A stretch of 63,326 bases of DNA from assembly GCA_025455485.1 (NCBI GenBank), contig JALOMJ010000004.1:1-63326 (forward strand), written 5' to 3'. This document shows, in pieces, positions 34,490 to 43,730 of this stretch. A program made the translations under genes and the position numbers. Within the stretch, counting starts at the first letter, position 1. The number at the start of each line of letters is the position of its first letter. The notes beneath the pieces were generated by a model, which ran no database searches, was not told the origin of the DNA, and saw nothing but the letters and a program-made list of their open reading frames with translations. This stretch comes from Bacteroidia bacterium. Its GTDB lineage: Bacteria; Bacteroidota; Bacteroidia; B-17B0; Aurantibacillaceae.

Positions 34490-36544
34490 GTGAAGAGACT
34501 ATTCATTGCCTTAATCACCCTCCTTTCAATAACATTTGCCTTCGGACAGCCAAAGAATTATGTTACCTGGAGTTTCAGTCAAAAACAAATTGGGCCGGAT
34601 GAGATTGAACTTCAGTTCAAGGCTAATCCTGAGCCGGGCTGGCATGTGTATTCTCAGATTGAAACGCCCGACGGACCAACGCCCACAAGCTTTGAATTTG
34701 TAAAGTCGAAGGATTATCAATTGTTAGGTAAAACCATTGAACCAAAACCTCATGAAACTATTGAGCCTTTGTTTGACAGCGCCATTGTGCGCTCTTTTGA
34801 TGGTCCGGTGGTGTTCCGGCAAAGAATTAAGGTCTTAAGCTCCAAACCCTTTGTTGTAAATGGTGAGATTTATGGCATGACCTGTAATGAAAGCCAGTGT
34901 CAGGCCTTTTCTCCACCAGTTGTATTTCAGTTTTCCTGCTCAGCAGCAGCAGCACTTTCGGGCGCTGAAGTGCCTACCCAGGATGTAAACAGCTTACCCG
35001 TAAAACTTGATACGGCCGTCACAGCATCTTCTCCAAAATCAAGTATTCAAGACATTAAAAGTGAATTTAAGGCAGCGATGCCTAAAAAAGCAAAGGATCC
35101 TTTGTGGTTTATTTTTATCGCCGGTTTTATAGGCGGCTTGGTTGCCTTGCTAACACCCTGTGTATTTCCAATGATTCCTATGACGGTGAGTTTTTTCACC
35201 AAACAAAGTAAGTCCAAAGCTGCCGGTGTTCGCAATGCTCTCATTTATTCTGTTTCCATTATAGTTATTTACATCGCTTTGGGTCTTGGGGTAACCCTCA
35301 TTTTTGGAGCCGATGCCATGAACAACCTAGCCACCAATGTGTGGTTTAATCTGGCCTTTTTTGTGTTATTGGTAGTGTTTGCGGTTTCTTTTCTTGGCGC
35401 TTTTGAAATTACCCTGCCCTCCTCGTTTGTAAATAAAATGGATGCCCGTTCTGAAAAAGGCGGTTTGCTTGGTATCTTTTTTATGGCCTTCACACTTGGC
35501 TTGGTTTCCTTTTCCTGCACAGGCCCAATTATTGGAACTCTTTTGGTGGAAGCCGCCGCTACAGGTGCGCTTGCCGGCCCTTTCTTTGGCATGTTTGGTT
35601 TTTCTTTAGCCTTAGCCTTACCCTTCGGTTTATTCGCTGCCTTTCCGGGTTGGCTGAATACGCTTCCAAAATCAGGCGGCTGGCTCAATTCGGTAAAGGT
35701 TACGCTTGGTTTTCTTGAGTTGGCTTTGGCTTTAAAATTCTTATCCAATGCCGATTTGGTTGTTCAGGCCGGCATCATTACCCGAGAAGTCTTTCTTGTG
35801 TTATGGATTGTTATTTTCGGTTTATTAGGAATGTATCTCCTGGGTTGGTTCCGTTTATCACACGACAGTGAAACCAAAACCTTATCGGTTTCTCGCCTTA
35901 TGTTGGCCATTCTCACTCTTTCATTCACCGTTTACCTTATCCCGGGTTTATGGGGCGCACCCTTAAAACTTATTTCAGGCTTCCCGCCTCCCGATTTCTA
36001 CTCAGAATCGCCGGAAGGTTTTGGCGGCAAAAAAAGTGAAACCGGTACTGCAAGCCATGCGGCTGATTTGCCGGAACACGCCCATCGCGGACCCAATGGC
36101 ATACCGGCTTTTAACGATTATTACCTTGCCCTTGAATACTCTAAAAAAGTAAAAAAACCACTTATGATTGACTTCACCGGCTGGGCCTGTGTAAACTGCC
36201 GAAAAATGGAAGGGCAGGTTTGGAGTGACTCGGATGTGAAGCGCAAACTCAGTGAAGATTTTGTGTTGGTTTCGTTGTATGTTGATGATAAAAAACAATT
36301 GGAGCAGGATCAGCAAGTTGAGGTGATGTGGAATGGCACCAAACGCACCCTGAAAAGTGTAGGCAACCGTTGGAGTTATCTGCAAAACACAAAATATTTA
36401 TCCAGTACTCAGCCCCAGTATTGGATTATTGACTGGAATGAAACCCGTTTAAGCGATTCTACAAGTTATGATCCCGACATTAAGAAATACATTCAATGGC
36501 TCGATAAAGGCTTGCAAAAGTTTAAAAGCGTTCACAAAAATTAG
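34490..36544 (+). CDS. dsbD: Thiol:disulfide interchange protein DsbD
   Basis: A 684-residue protein with a GTG start and signal peptide. It has a periplasmic alpha-domain (about 20-150), a Ser/Lys linker, a membrane core of about eight segments with the redox Cys pair in TPCVFPMIPMTVSFF and FSCTGPIIGTLL, and a C-terminal thioredoxin-like domain with FTGWACVNCRKME. It transfers electrons from cytoplasmic thioredoxin to periplasmic thiols. Its length exceeds E. coli DsbD (about 565) because of the longer inter-domain region and C-terminal domain. Confidence 0.93.
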   Translation: MKRLFIALITLLSITFAFGQPKNYVTWSFSQKQIGPDEIELQFKANPEPGWHVYSQIETPDGPTPTSFEFVKSKDYQLLGKTIEPKPHETIEPLFDSAIVRSFDGPVVFRQRIKVLSSKPFVVNGEIYGMTCNESQCQAFSPPVVFQFSCSAAAALSGAEVPTQDVNSLPVKLDTAVTASSPKSSIQDIKSEFKAAMPKKAKDPLWFIFIAGFIGGLVALLTPCVFPMIPMTVSFFTKQSKSKAAGVRNALIYSVSIIVIYIALGLGVTLIFGADAMNNLATNVWFNLAFFVLLVVFAVSFLGAFEITLPSSFVNKMDARSEKGGLLGIFFMAFTLGLVSFSCTGPIIGTLLVEAAATGALAGPFFGMFGFSLALALPFGLFAAFPGWLNTLPKSGGWLNSVKVTLGFLELALALKFLSNADLVVQAGIITREVFLVLWIVIFGLLGMYLLGWFRLSHDSETKTLSVSRLMLAILTLSFTVYLIPGLWGAPLKLISGFPPPDFYSESPEGFGGKKSETGTASHAADLPEHAHRGPNGIPAFNDYYLALEYSKKVKKPLMIDFTGWACVNCRKMEGQVWSDSDVKRKLSEDFVLVSLYVDDKKQLEQDQQVEVMWNGTKRTLKSVGNRWSYLQNTKYLSSTQPQYWIIDWNETRLSDSTSYDPDIKKYIQWLDKGLQKFKSVHKN

Positions 36545-36595
36545 TTTTTAAAGGCTTGCGGCTTTTTATGACAAAACAATGCTCTCTTAATTCCT

Positions 36596-36603
36596 TATAT
36601 TTG
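36596..36603 (+). promoter_or_regulatory. -7 box of the ferritin gene
   Basis: TATATTTG matches TAnnTTTG exactly, 14 bases upstream of the ferritin ATG, so the leader is very short. I see no clear -33 TTTG at the expected spacing. Confidence 0.6.
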
Positions 36604-36617
36604 TAAAAATTTAAATC

Positions 36618-37148
36618 ATGCTATCTCCTCAAGTCAGTAAAGCGCTAAACAAACAAATTGAACTCGAAGGCTTCTCTTCTCAATATTATCTGGCCATGGC
36701 CAGTTGGGCAGAAACTCAAGGCTTAAACGGGGTTTCAGCTTTTTTGTACACCCATGCCGACGAGGAAAGATTGCACATGCTTAAGCTGATTAAGTTTGTG
36801 AATGAGCGCGGAGGGCATGGTGTTGTTCCTGCCTTAAAGCAACCTCCGGTGACTTTCAAATCCGTAAAATCCGTTTTTGAAGAAATCTTAAAACACGAAA
36901 TTAAAGTTACAAATGAAATTAATGGGTTGGTGGATGCTACCCTAAAAGAAAAAGACTATACCACTCACAATTTCCTTCAATGGTATGTGAGCGAACAAAT
37001 TGAAGAAGAAGCTTTAGCCCGTCAGATAGTGGATAAGTTAAAGCTAATTGGAGACGACAAAGGCGGCCTCTATTTCTTTGACCGAGATTTGGAATCAATG
37101 GCTGGAGCAAAACCAGCCGACACCGGAGATTCTAAAAAAGGAAAATAA
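36618..37148 (+). CDS. ftnA: Ferritin (non-heme)
   Basis: A 176-residue four-helix ferritin that oxidizes and stores iron in the cytoplasm. The ferroxidase residues are in IELEGFSSQYYLAMASWAE, HADEERLHMLKLIKFVNERGG and QWYVSEQIEEEALARQIVDKL. The length fits prokaryotic ferritin rather than bacterioferritin, since there is no heme Met. The C-terminal tail (ADTGDSKKGK) is short and polar. It has its own -7 box immediately upstream. It ends two bases before the convergent ftsB-like gene. Confidence 0.95.
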   Translation: MLSPQVSKALNKQIELEGFSSQYYLAMASWAETQGLNGVSAFLYTHADEERLHMLKLIKFVNERGGHGVVPALKQPPVTFKSVKSVFEEILKHEIKVTNEINGLVDATLKEKDYTTHNFLQWYVSEQIEEEALARQIVDKLKLIGDDKGGLYFFDRDLESMAGAKPADTGDSKKGK

Positions 37149-37150
37149 TT

Positions 37151-37453
37151 TTAACGGGTAACAAAAACAAAAAGGTCCTCGTTTTCTTTTTTCATCAGGT
37201 ACTTTTCTCTGGCAAACGTTTCCAGTGTTTTCGAATTTTCTCTGAGTTCGTCAAGTTCCTTCTTGTTGTTTTCTATCTCTTTCAGATAATAGTCCTTTTC
37301 GGCATTTAATTTATGACATTTTTGAATGAGTTCGTATTGCGTGAATACATCGTTTTTATCAAAAAACACTAACCATACCAATATGAGCAGCACACTCAAC
37401 AGGTATTTGTTTTTCAGTTTAAACAGAACATGTTTCACCCTGTAAATATACAC
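37151..37453 (-). CDS. FtsB/DivIC-like septum formation protein
   Basis: A 100-residue single-span protein: a basic N-terminus, a membrane segment (YLLSVLLILVWLVFF), then a coiled coil (residues about 40-80) and the C-terminal FAREKYLMKKENEDLFVFV, which is diagnostic for the FtsB/DivIC family. It would join the FtsQLB complex of the division septum. In Bacteroidota this gene often stands apart from the division cluster, as here. It converges on ferritin. Confidence 0.88.
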   Translation of the reverse strand: MYIYRVKHVLFKLKNKYLLSVLLILVWLVFFDKNDVFTQYELIQKCHKLNAEKDYYLKEIENNKKELDELRENSKTLETFAREKYLMKKENEDLFVFVTR

Positions 37454-37566
37454 ATGCTTTTCACGGACTTTGGCGTAGTGGCTAAAAGAATATGAAAAAC
37501 ATGCTGTTAGTTTCTCATTTCTATGGCTTCAACGGCAAATCGCTAAACTATCTTTACCTTCGTGCC

Positions 37567-37938
37567 ATGAGAATCCAACCAATCGCACGGGTATTTTTGT
37601 TTTTTGCGGGGCTGTTTATATTCACATTCTGTAAGGAAAAAAGTGCAAACAAGAACAAACCTCCCAATTTGATAGCGGAAGAAGCTTTTGTGAATGTGTT
37701 GGTTGATTTTTCAATTTGTGAAAGTGCTTCCAGCATTAACATTAAACAAGTTTCCAATTTAAAATTCGATTCTGTATATGCTTTCAATCCGTTAGCAGAG
37801 CATAAAATTCGCAAAGGTCAATATGATTCTACTCTGTCCTATTATGCCGGCCATATAGATGAATACAAGGCCATATACGAAGCTGTGCTGGAACGCATTG
37901 CTGCCAAGCAAGCTGAGCTTAAACAAACAAAGCCTTAA
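37567..37938 (+). CDS. DUF4296 lipoprotein
   Basis: A 123-residue lipoprotein from ATG 37567 (an upstream TTG/ATG at 37492 would add 25 residues that read poorly as a signal peptide). The lipobox is FIFTFC. The family core with MxxVLxD-like VNVLVDFSICESA and FNPLAEHKIRKGQYDSTLSYY is characteristic of DUF4296. Its function is unknown. Its stop codon overlaps that of the next gene, on the other strand, in a shared TTAA. Confidence 0.78.
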   Translation: MRIQPIARVFLFFAGLFIFTFCKEKSANKNKPPNLIAEEAFVNVLVDFSICESASSINIKQVSNLKFDSVYAFNPLAEHKIRKGQYDSTLSYYAGHIDEYKAIYEAVLERIAAKQAELKQTKP

Positions 37939-39449
37939 AACTCAAGAAGAGCGAATTTTTCCTGTTTACCATTGGTGAAATAAAACACCGCATCTTCTGT
38001 TTGTGATGATTTATATGGTATTGGAATAAAATCAAACGTTGCGTTGTAATGCAATTTTTGTTTTAAAAGTTTAGAATCAGCTTCAGCAGAATATAACATA
38101 AGGTAGCAATTGGCAAGAGAGGCTTTCTTTTTTAATTGATAATAGCGAATGCTGTTTGGGTCTGATTCAACGTTTGCCGGAGCCTCTGCCATAAACAAAC
38201 GGTATTTGCTTTCGGAAACGGCAATGCCGGCTTGCCCAATGTTAGTATAGCGACTCCAGGTTTCAGAAGACAGCATGCGCCGTGGGATAAGGTATTGGCC
38301 AACTACCTGCATTCCGGAATTCCGGATTTTCCAGAGGATAAGTTCTTTGTATACATCCCCCTCCTTTCGTTCTGTAAGGTGGTAGGTAAATTCTTTGTCT
38401 GAGTATTCACTTAAAAACTCAAATTCCTTGTCTGCGGCCTGGTCAAAATCGGTGCCGTCATAATAGGTTAGCCGGCTTGTTAAGTCAGAGCGCAAAGGAC
38501 TTGTGTTTGCAATAACCTTATCAAAAAACGTTATACTGCACTTGAAACCAAACAACATGAGCTGTTGTGTGCTGTCGGCCTGTTTTGCTGATACTTGAGC
38601 CAAAACCCTAACGTTGCCTGAGTCGCAGCTCAGTTGTAAACTATGAAGTGCATTCAACTTACCGAGTAAATACTTTCTCTGAAGGTTTTGATTAGCAGCG
38701 GGTAATTTATGTAAATGCAAAGAATCATAATACATAACAGGAACCATTATTTGTGCGTGCTTAATGTATTTTCGCTGATAGGAAACGATTTGGGCTTTAA
38801 CCATCACATAAAAGAGGTCGAGTTCGGGACTCAAACAAAAGCCTTTGCTATAGCCGGTTAGGGCGTTTTCCAAAGGAAGGTTTTTTGACCAGATTTGGTG
38901 CTTACGTTCGGGATCATACACCATGACCGTTTTTTTTGTGGTTTGGTTAAAAAACGTTTGAGTGGCAATGATCAGGAGTTTTCCATCAAACACGCCGGCC
39001 AATTCAAACTTAAAATCGCGCCATGCAGGATCTCTCTCCATTCGGCAAATTTCAGTAAACCCGCCTGTCTTTCCGAGGGAATCGATTCGTTTAAAATAGA
39101 TTACTTTTTTGTTGTTCAGACTTTTTTCGAAAACGAAATATGTAAAATAATTGTGCTCAAACAAACGGTATTCCAAATTGGAGTAATTGAATATGTCTGA
39201 GTTTACACTGTCAAGTTTTAAGGGGGTAAAACTGATGATTTCGCCTCCAGACTTAGCTCTGCGTTCAAGCGTTACGTCGTGGGCTTTGCGGTTGTACCTT
39301 AACACATAAAAGTAGGCGTGCGGAGAATTTTGAATTAAAATCGGTAAATTTTTCGAAACGGTAGGGAACAACCTACTATATACAAGTTCCTGAGCATGCA
39401 GGAAAGACCAAAACGCAAGACCGAAAATAAGCGTTGCTTTTCCCGGCAT
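37935..39449 (-). CDS. Secreted protein of unknown function (504 aa)
   Basis: I do not recognise this protein. It has a signal peptide (ending FLHAQ), then about 480 residues of alternating strands with few glycine-rich turns, possibly a beta-propeller (for example LYYVMV-like, KHAQIMVPVMYYDS, LILWKIRNSG). There is no T9SS domain at the end (ending EKFALLEF). It shares the TTAA stop with the convergent DUF4296 gene and lies five bases downstream of glmS on the same strand, so the two may be co-transcribed. Confidence 0.7.
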   Translation of the reverse strand: MPGKATLIFGLAFWSFLHAQELVYSRLFPTVSKNLPILIQNSPHAYFYVLRYNRKAHDVTLERRAKSGGEIISFTPLKLDSVNSDIFNYSNLEYRLFEHNYFTYFVFEKSLNNKKVIYFKRIDSLGKTGGFTEICRMERDPAWRDFKFELAGVFDGKLLIIATQTFFNQTTKKTVMVYDPERKHQIWSKNLPLENALTGYSKGFCLSPELDLFYVMVKAQIVSYQRKYIKHAQIMVPVMYYDSLHLHKLPAANQNLQRKYLLGKLNALHSLQLSCDSGNVRVLAQVSAKQADSTQQLMLFGFKCSITFFDKVIANTSPLRSDLTSRLTYYDGTDFDQAADKEFEFLSEYSDKEFTYHLTERKEGDVYKELILWKIRNSGMQVVGQYLIPRRMLSSETWSRYTNIGQAGIAVSESKYRLFMAEAPANVESDPNSIRYYQLKKKASLANCYLMLYSAEADSKLLKQKLHYNATFDFIPIPYKSSQTEDAVFYFTNGKQEKFALLEF

Positions 39450-39454
39450 GGCGT

Positions 39455-41299
39455 TTATTCCACAGTTACACTTTTAGCAAGATTTCTTGGCTGATCCACA
39501 TTACAGCCGCGCATTACCGCAATGTGGTAGGATAACAACTGCAATGGAATCACAGCAATAAGCGGCACCAAAAATTCATCCGTTTCAGGTATTTCAACAG
39601 CGAAATCGGCCATGGCCTTTACTTCTTTATCTCCGGAAGTAACCACCGCAATAATTTTTCCTTTTCTGGCTTTCACTTCCTGAATGTTGCTCACTACTTT
39701 TTCATAATTGGCGCCTTTGGTTGCAATAACGTAAACCGGCATTTCTTCATCAATCAGGGCGATTGGTCCATGTTTCATCTCGGCTGCCGGATATCCTTCG
39801 GCGTGGATATATGAAATTTCCTTAAGCTTTAGTGCTCCCTCCAACGCTACCGGAAAGGACACACCCCGGCCTAAATACAAAGCATTTGAGCTGTCTTTAT
39901 TGGCAAAAGCAATTTCCCGAACCTGATCATTCAATTTTAACACCTGTTCGATTTTTGCAGGAACAGCGTCCATTTCGTAGCACAATTGTCTGTATCGGCT
40001 TTCGCTGATGGTGCCACGCACTTTGGCCATGTGCAGCGCCATTAAGGTTAATACGGTAACCTGGGCAGTGAAGGCTTTTGTTGAAGCCACGCCAATTTCG
40101 GGACCGGCGTGGGTGTAGCTGCCACCGTGCGTGGCTCTTGCTATGGATGAGCCAACCACATTACATACCCCTAAAACGGTGGCGCCTTTTGATTTGGCAA
40201 GTTCAACCGCAGCCAGTGTGTCGGCTGTTTCCCCACTTTGTGAAATGGCAATCACTATATCGTCCTGATAAATTACCGGGTTTCTGTAACGAAATTCCGA
40301 GGCGTACTCAACCTCAACCGGTACTCGGGCAAATTCTTCAAAAAGGTACTCACCCACCAAACAGGCATGCCAAGAGGTACCGCAAGCAACAAAAATAATG
40401 CGCTTTGCTTTTTCGAACTTTTTCTCATGATCAATAATGCCCCCCATTCGAATCTCACCTTCATCGGCTTTCAGGCGGCCGCGCATGCTGTCTCTAACCG
40501 AACGTGGTTGCTCATAAATTTCCTTTAGCATAAAATGGTCGTAACCACCTTTCTCTATGGATTCAATTTCTATTGTTAATTTCTGAACATATGGTGTAAT
40601 CTCTTTGTCCTTGAGGTTACGTATCATCAAGTCCTTTCCCTTTCGGAGCACGGCAACCTGCTCGTCCTCGAGGTACACCACATTTTTTGTGTACTCAACA
40701 ATGGGCGAAGCGTCGGAGGCCACATAAAAATCATCGTTGCCAATGCCAATCACCATGGGGCTACCTTTTTTTGCTGCCACAATGGTGTCGGGGTCATTTT
40801 TATCCAGCACAACGATTGCATATGCACCAATCACCTGTTTGAGCGCGGCATGAACTGCCTGCCCCAGCTTTATCCCTTCGTGTTGCTGAATGTTTTCAAT
40901 CAAATGAATGAGGACCTCTGTATCGGTTTGAGATTGAAACACATTTCCTCTTTTTTTCAGTCCTTCTTTTATGGAGGCGTAATTTTCTATAATGCCATTA
41001 TGAATCATTACCAAATTTTTCGACTGAGAATAATGCGGGTGAGAATTCACGTCGTTTGGTTCACCGTGTGTAGCCCAGCGTGTGTGGCCGATGCCAACAG
41101 TTCCGCTCAGGTCTTTGCCTTTTGCAAATTCCATCAGGTCGCTTACTTTTCCCTTGCGTTTGTATACATTCATGTTGCCGCCGGCAGTAATCATGGCCAC
41201 GCCGGCACTATCATAACCACGGTATTCAAGGCGCTGAAGTCCTTTAATCAAAATGGGGTAGGCTTCTTTACTGCCTATGTAAGCAACTATTCCGCACAT
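39455..41299 (-). CDS. glmS: Glutamine-fructose-6-phosphate aminotransferase (isomerizing)
   Basis: A 614-residue enzyme that makes glucosamine 6-phosphate, the first step towards peptidoglycan and LPS amino sugars. Cys2 of the N-terminal glutaminase domain is in MCGIVAYIG. It contains two SIS domains (IFVACGTSWHACLVGEYL and GRGVSFPVALEGALKLKEI). The end is PRNLAKSVTVE, the family signature, which carries the substrate-binding Lys. No glmS ribozyme is visible upstream. The rluB-like gene lies 50 bases upstream in the same direction. Confidence 0.98.
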   Translation of the reverse strand: MCGIVAYIGSKEAYPILIKGLQRLEYRGYDSAGVAMITAGGNMNVYKRKGKVSDLMEFAKGKDLSGTVGIGHTRWATHGEPNDVNSHPHYSQSKNLVMIHNGIIENYASIKEGLKKRGNVFQSQTDTEVLIHLIENIQQHEGIKLGQAVHAALKQVIGAYAIVVLDKNDPDTIVAAKKGSPMVIGIGNDDFYVASDASPIVEYTKNVVYLEDEQVAVLRKGKDLMIRNLKDKEITPYVQKLTIEIESIEKGGYDHFMLKEIYEQPRSVRDSMRGRLKADEGEIRMGGIIDHEKKFEKAKRIIFVACGTSWHACLVGEYLFEEFARVPVEVEYASEFRYRNPVIYQDDIVIAISQSGETADTLAAVELAKSKGATVLGVCNVVGSSIARATHGGSYTHAGPEIGVASTKAFTAQVTVLTLMALHMAKVRGTISESRYRQLCYEMDAVPAKIEQVLKLNDQVREIAFANKDSSNALYLGRGVSFPVALEGALKLKEISYIHAEGYPAAEMKHGPIALIDEEMPVYVIATKGANYEKVVSNIQEVKARKGKIIAVVTSGDKEVKAMADFAVEIPETDEFLVPLIAVIPLQLLSYHIAVMRGCNVDQPRNLAKSVTVE

Positions 41300-41349
41300 A
41301 ACACTGGAAGATTTTTTAACTCAATTCAATCCTATAAAGTTACAGTTTT

Positions 41350-42660
41350 TTACCCAATCATTTGCAGGAAGCTTATCTCTTTTGCGCTGAGAAAACGGTA
41401 TTTTCCTCGTGGCAAATCTTTTTTTGTAAGGCCTGCAAACACTACCCTGTCGAGTTTTATTACATCGTAGCCAAGGTGTTCGAACAGGCGCCTCACAACC
41501 CGGTTTCGTCCGCTGTGAATTTCAACACCAACTTCTTTTTTGCCCTCCCCCACAAAAGCCAGATCATCTACGTTCACTTTACCATCTTCAAGTTCAACAC
41601 CTTCAATTATTTCTTTGAAATGTTCGGGCTTTAGACTTTTGTTCAAACTAACGTGATATACTTTTTTAATGCCATGTTTTGGATGGGTTAATTTAGTGGT
41701 GAGCTCGCCATCATTGGTCATTAATAACAAGCCGGTTGTGTTTCTGTCTAAGCGGCCCACAGGGTAAATTCTTTCTTTGCAGGCACCTTCCACCAATTTC
41801 ATCACTGTTTTTCGGTCGCGCTCATCTTCCATGGTGGTGATGTAATCTTTAGGTTTATTGAGCAGAAGGTATACTTTGCGCTCGCCTTTCACCGACTGAT
41901 CGCCATACGTTACCTTATCGCCGGGCCTTATTTTTGCGCCAAGTGTGTTTACTACTTCGCCATTAACTTTTACTGCTCCACTTATGATGAGCGTATCGGC
42001 ATCACGGCGGGAGGCAATTCCGGCATTGGATAAATATTTGTTTAAGCGAATCAAACCCTGATCGTCTGCATTGCGGTTGGATTTGGAGGGGGTGCCCTTT
42101 TTAAATTCCTTGTTTGGACTCTGTCTCTCAAACCCTTCTCCTGAAACAAACTCATCGCGCTTAAAACGTTTTTCCCCGGATGGAGACGATGATCGCCCTT
42201 TTGGCTTGCTAAATCTTTCGGACTTAGTTGTGTTTTCCCGAAATGGTTTTCGTTCGGCATCCGCGCGGCGTGGGGATGGGCTATAGGTTTTACGCGACCC
42301 TTTCGAGTTACTTCTTTTGCTTGTTGTGTTACGTTCATCGGGTGTATTAAATTCCCGATTATTTTCCCTGTTTCCATCCGCTTCCTTTTTAAAGAACCTT
42401 CTGCCGCTCGGCGCTCTCCCTGACTCTTGTTTGGCCGCTCTTTTTTCCCTTGGCCGCTCATCATGACTGTCCTTTGCGTTTTTTTCCGGGTGGGTCTTTC
42501 TGTCGTCTCTTCCTCTGAAAGCAGGTTTTGCAGGTTTGCCCGGGCGTTTTGTTTCCATAAACTGTTTAAACGGATGTTTTGCTTTGTCTGCACCCGATTT
42601 GCCGCTTTTTCTGGTTGCGCCGGTTTTTTTTCTGTCGAAACTTGGTTTTGGTTTGCTCAT
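41350..42660 (-). CDS. rluB: RluB/RsuA-type pseudouridine synthase with a basic N-terminal tail
   Basis: A 436-residue protein. The last 240 residues contain an S4 domain (IRLNKYLSNAGIASRRDADTL) and the pseudouridine synthase catalytic motif YPVGRLDRNTTGLLLMTNDG with its Asp, then SGRNRVVRRLFEHLGYDVIKL. It would modify a uridine in 23S rRNA. The first 195 residues are highly charged, rich in K, R, S, P and G with no folded motifs, and are likely a disordered RNA-binding tail. Such tails are common for Bacteroidota RluB. Its ATG overlaps the yraN stop by four bases. Confidence 0.9.
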   Translation of the reverse strand: MSKPKPSFDRKKTGATRKSGKSGADKAKHPFKQFMETKRPGKPAKPAFRGRDDRKTHPEKNAKDSHDERPREKRAAKQESGRAPSGRRFFKKEADGNRENNREFNTPDERNTTSKRSNSKGSRKTYSPSPRRADAERKPFRENTTKSERFSKPKGRSSSPSGEKRFKRDEFVSGEGFERQSPNKEFKKGTPSKSNRNADDQGLIRLNKYLSNAGIASRRDADTLIISGAVKVNGEVVNTLGAKIRPGDKVTYGDQSVKGERKVYLLLNKPKDYITTMEDERDRKTVMKLVEGACKERIYPVGRLDRNTTGLLLMTNDGELTTKLTHPKHGIKKVYHVSLNKSLKPEHFKEIIEGVELEDGKVNVDDLAFVGEGKKEVGVEIHSGRNRVVRRLFEHLGYDVIKLDRVVFAGLTKKDLPRGKYRFLSAKEISFLQMIG

Positions 42661-43034
42661 AATGGTTTTACTGATGTGGGGAAAAAAGCCCCTTCTAAGT
42701 GAATAATTTCATTTCTTTTCTCACTAAGTGCAACTATATCGAAGCGAGATTCGTATTGAATGTCATGTAACGCGATGTAGGCGTTTGCAGCCTTAATGAT
42801 GAAGTTTTGCTTTTTTCTGTTCACAAAAAGTTCCGGTTCGCCGTATTCATCGTTTTTCCGGAATTTAACCTCTACAAAAATTATGGTGTTTGTCAACTGG
42901 GCAATCAGGTCAATTTCGAGTTTGGCATGCCTCCAGTTTGTTTCCAGTATTTTATACCCTTTTTCCTCCAAATACGCCCTGGCTCTTTGCTCACTTTCCC
43001 TCCCTAACCTGTTCGTATCATTTTCCATCCCCAC
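42657..43034 (-). CDS. YraN-family (UPF0102) nuclease-like protein
   Basis: A 125-residue protein with the endonuclease-like fold: RLGRESEQRARAYLEEKGYKI, LEIDLIAQL and the FVEVKFRK motif, in which Asp, Glu and Lys correspond to a PD-(D/E)XK site, then RFDIVAL. The biological role of the family is unsettled. The gene starts at 43034 and its last bases overlap the rluB-like ATG. It is divergent from the secreted protein at 43083, 48 bases away. Confidence 0.92.
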   Translation of the reverse strand: MGMENDTNRLGRESEQRARAYLEEKGYKILETNWRHAKLEIDLIAQLTNTIIFVEVKFRKNDEYGEPELFVNRKKQNFIIKAANAYIALHDIQYESRFDIVALSEKRNEIIHLEGAFFPTSVKPL

Positions 43035-43082
43035 TGTTATTTCACACTAAAATACATAATTTCGTCTTATAAAACCCCCATC

Positions 43083-43721
43083 ATGAAAAATTCTCTGCTT
43101 CTCATCGCCTGTTTCTGGTTCTACTTGTCCGGCTTTTCGCAAAGTTTTAGTGGCAGCATCGATTTCAAATATTATACGCAAAAGGACACCTCTCTCAATT
43201 ATTACCTGATAAAAGAGCCTTTGGTAAAACTGGATCGTTTTGGTGAGAAAAGTAAAACCGTGGAAGGCAGTTTTATTTTTGACCTTAATGCACACGAAAT
43301 AAAATGGATTAACCCAAAACGTAAACTTTGGGGAAGTCAGAAAAGCGAAACGCCACAGGTTATTCGCGGAGCCTGCATTGTGAGCAAAACAGGAAACATC
43401 AAAAAAATATTGGGTTACCGATGTTTTGAATACATTGTAAGGAATACCGAAGAGAACATTGTTATTAGTTACTGGATAACCACCGATAAATTTGATTTTT
43501 TTATTCCCTTACTGCAATTGTGGAACCGTAAAGACAAACAAAGTATTTACTTTGGGCAAATTAAGGACCTGCCAAAAGGGAGTATGCCTTTGTTGAGTGA
43601 AGAGAAGCAAATTAGTGACGGGAAAGTTTTAACCAGATTGGAAGCTATTAAAATTACCTCGGCAGTGCCAACGGATGATAGCATGGGAATACCGGCAGGC
43701 TTCACCAAATTAGATCAATAA
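43083..43721 (+). CDS. Secreted GLPGLI/DUF4412-like protein
   Basis: A 212-residue protein with a signal peptide (ending YLSGFSQ). The pattern fits small Bacteroidota secreted proteins: SFSGSIDFKYYTQKD, NPKRKLWGSQKS, KKILGYRCFEYIVRN, ISYWITTDKFDFF and the terminal MGIPAGFTKLDQ. I favour DUF4412-like over GLPGLI because the KxILGYxC and IPxGF motifs are present. The function is unknown. Confidence 0.65.
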   Translation: MKNSLLLIACFWFYLSGFSQSFSGSIDFKYYTQKDTSLNYYLIKEPLVKLDRFGEKSKTVEGSFIFDLNAHEIKWINPKRKLWGSQKSETPQVIRGACIVSKTGNIKKILGYRCFEYIVRNTEENIVISYWITTDKFDFFIPLLQLWNRKDKQSIYFGQIKDLPKGSMPLLSEEKQISDGKVLTRLEAIKITSAVPTDDSMGIPAGFTKLDQ

Positions 43722-43730
43722 CCTTTTTTT

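Noticed and set aside
42051-42593. 180-codon minus-strand frame overlapping the rluB-like gene
   Set aside because: It is a shifted frame of the charged N-terminal tail of the rluB-like gene, which explains its openness.
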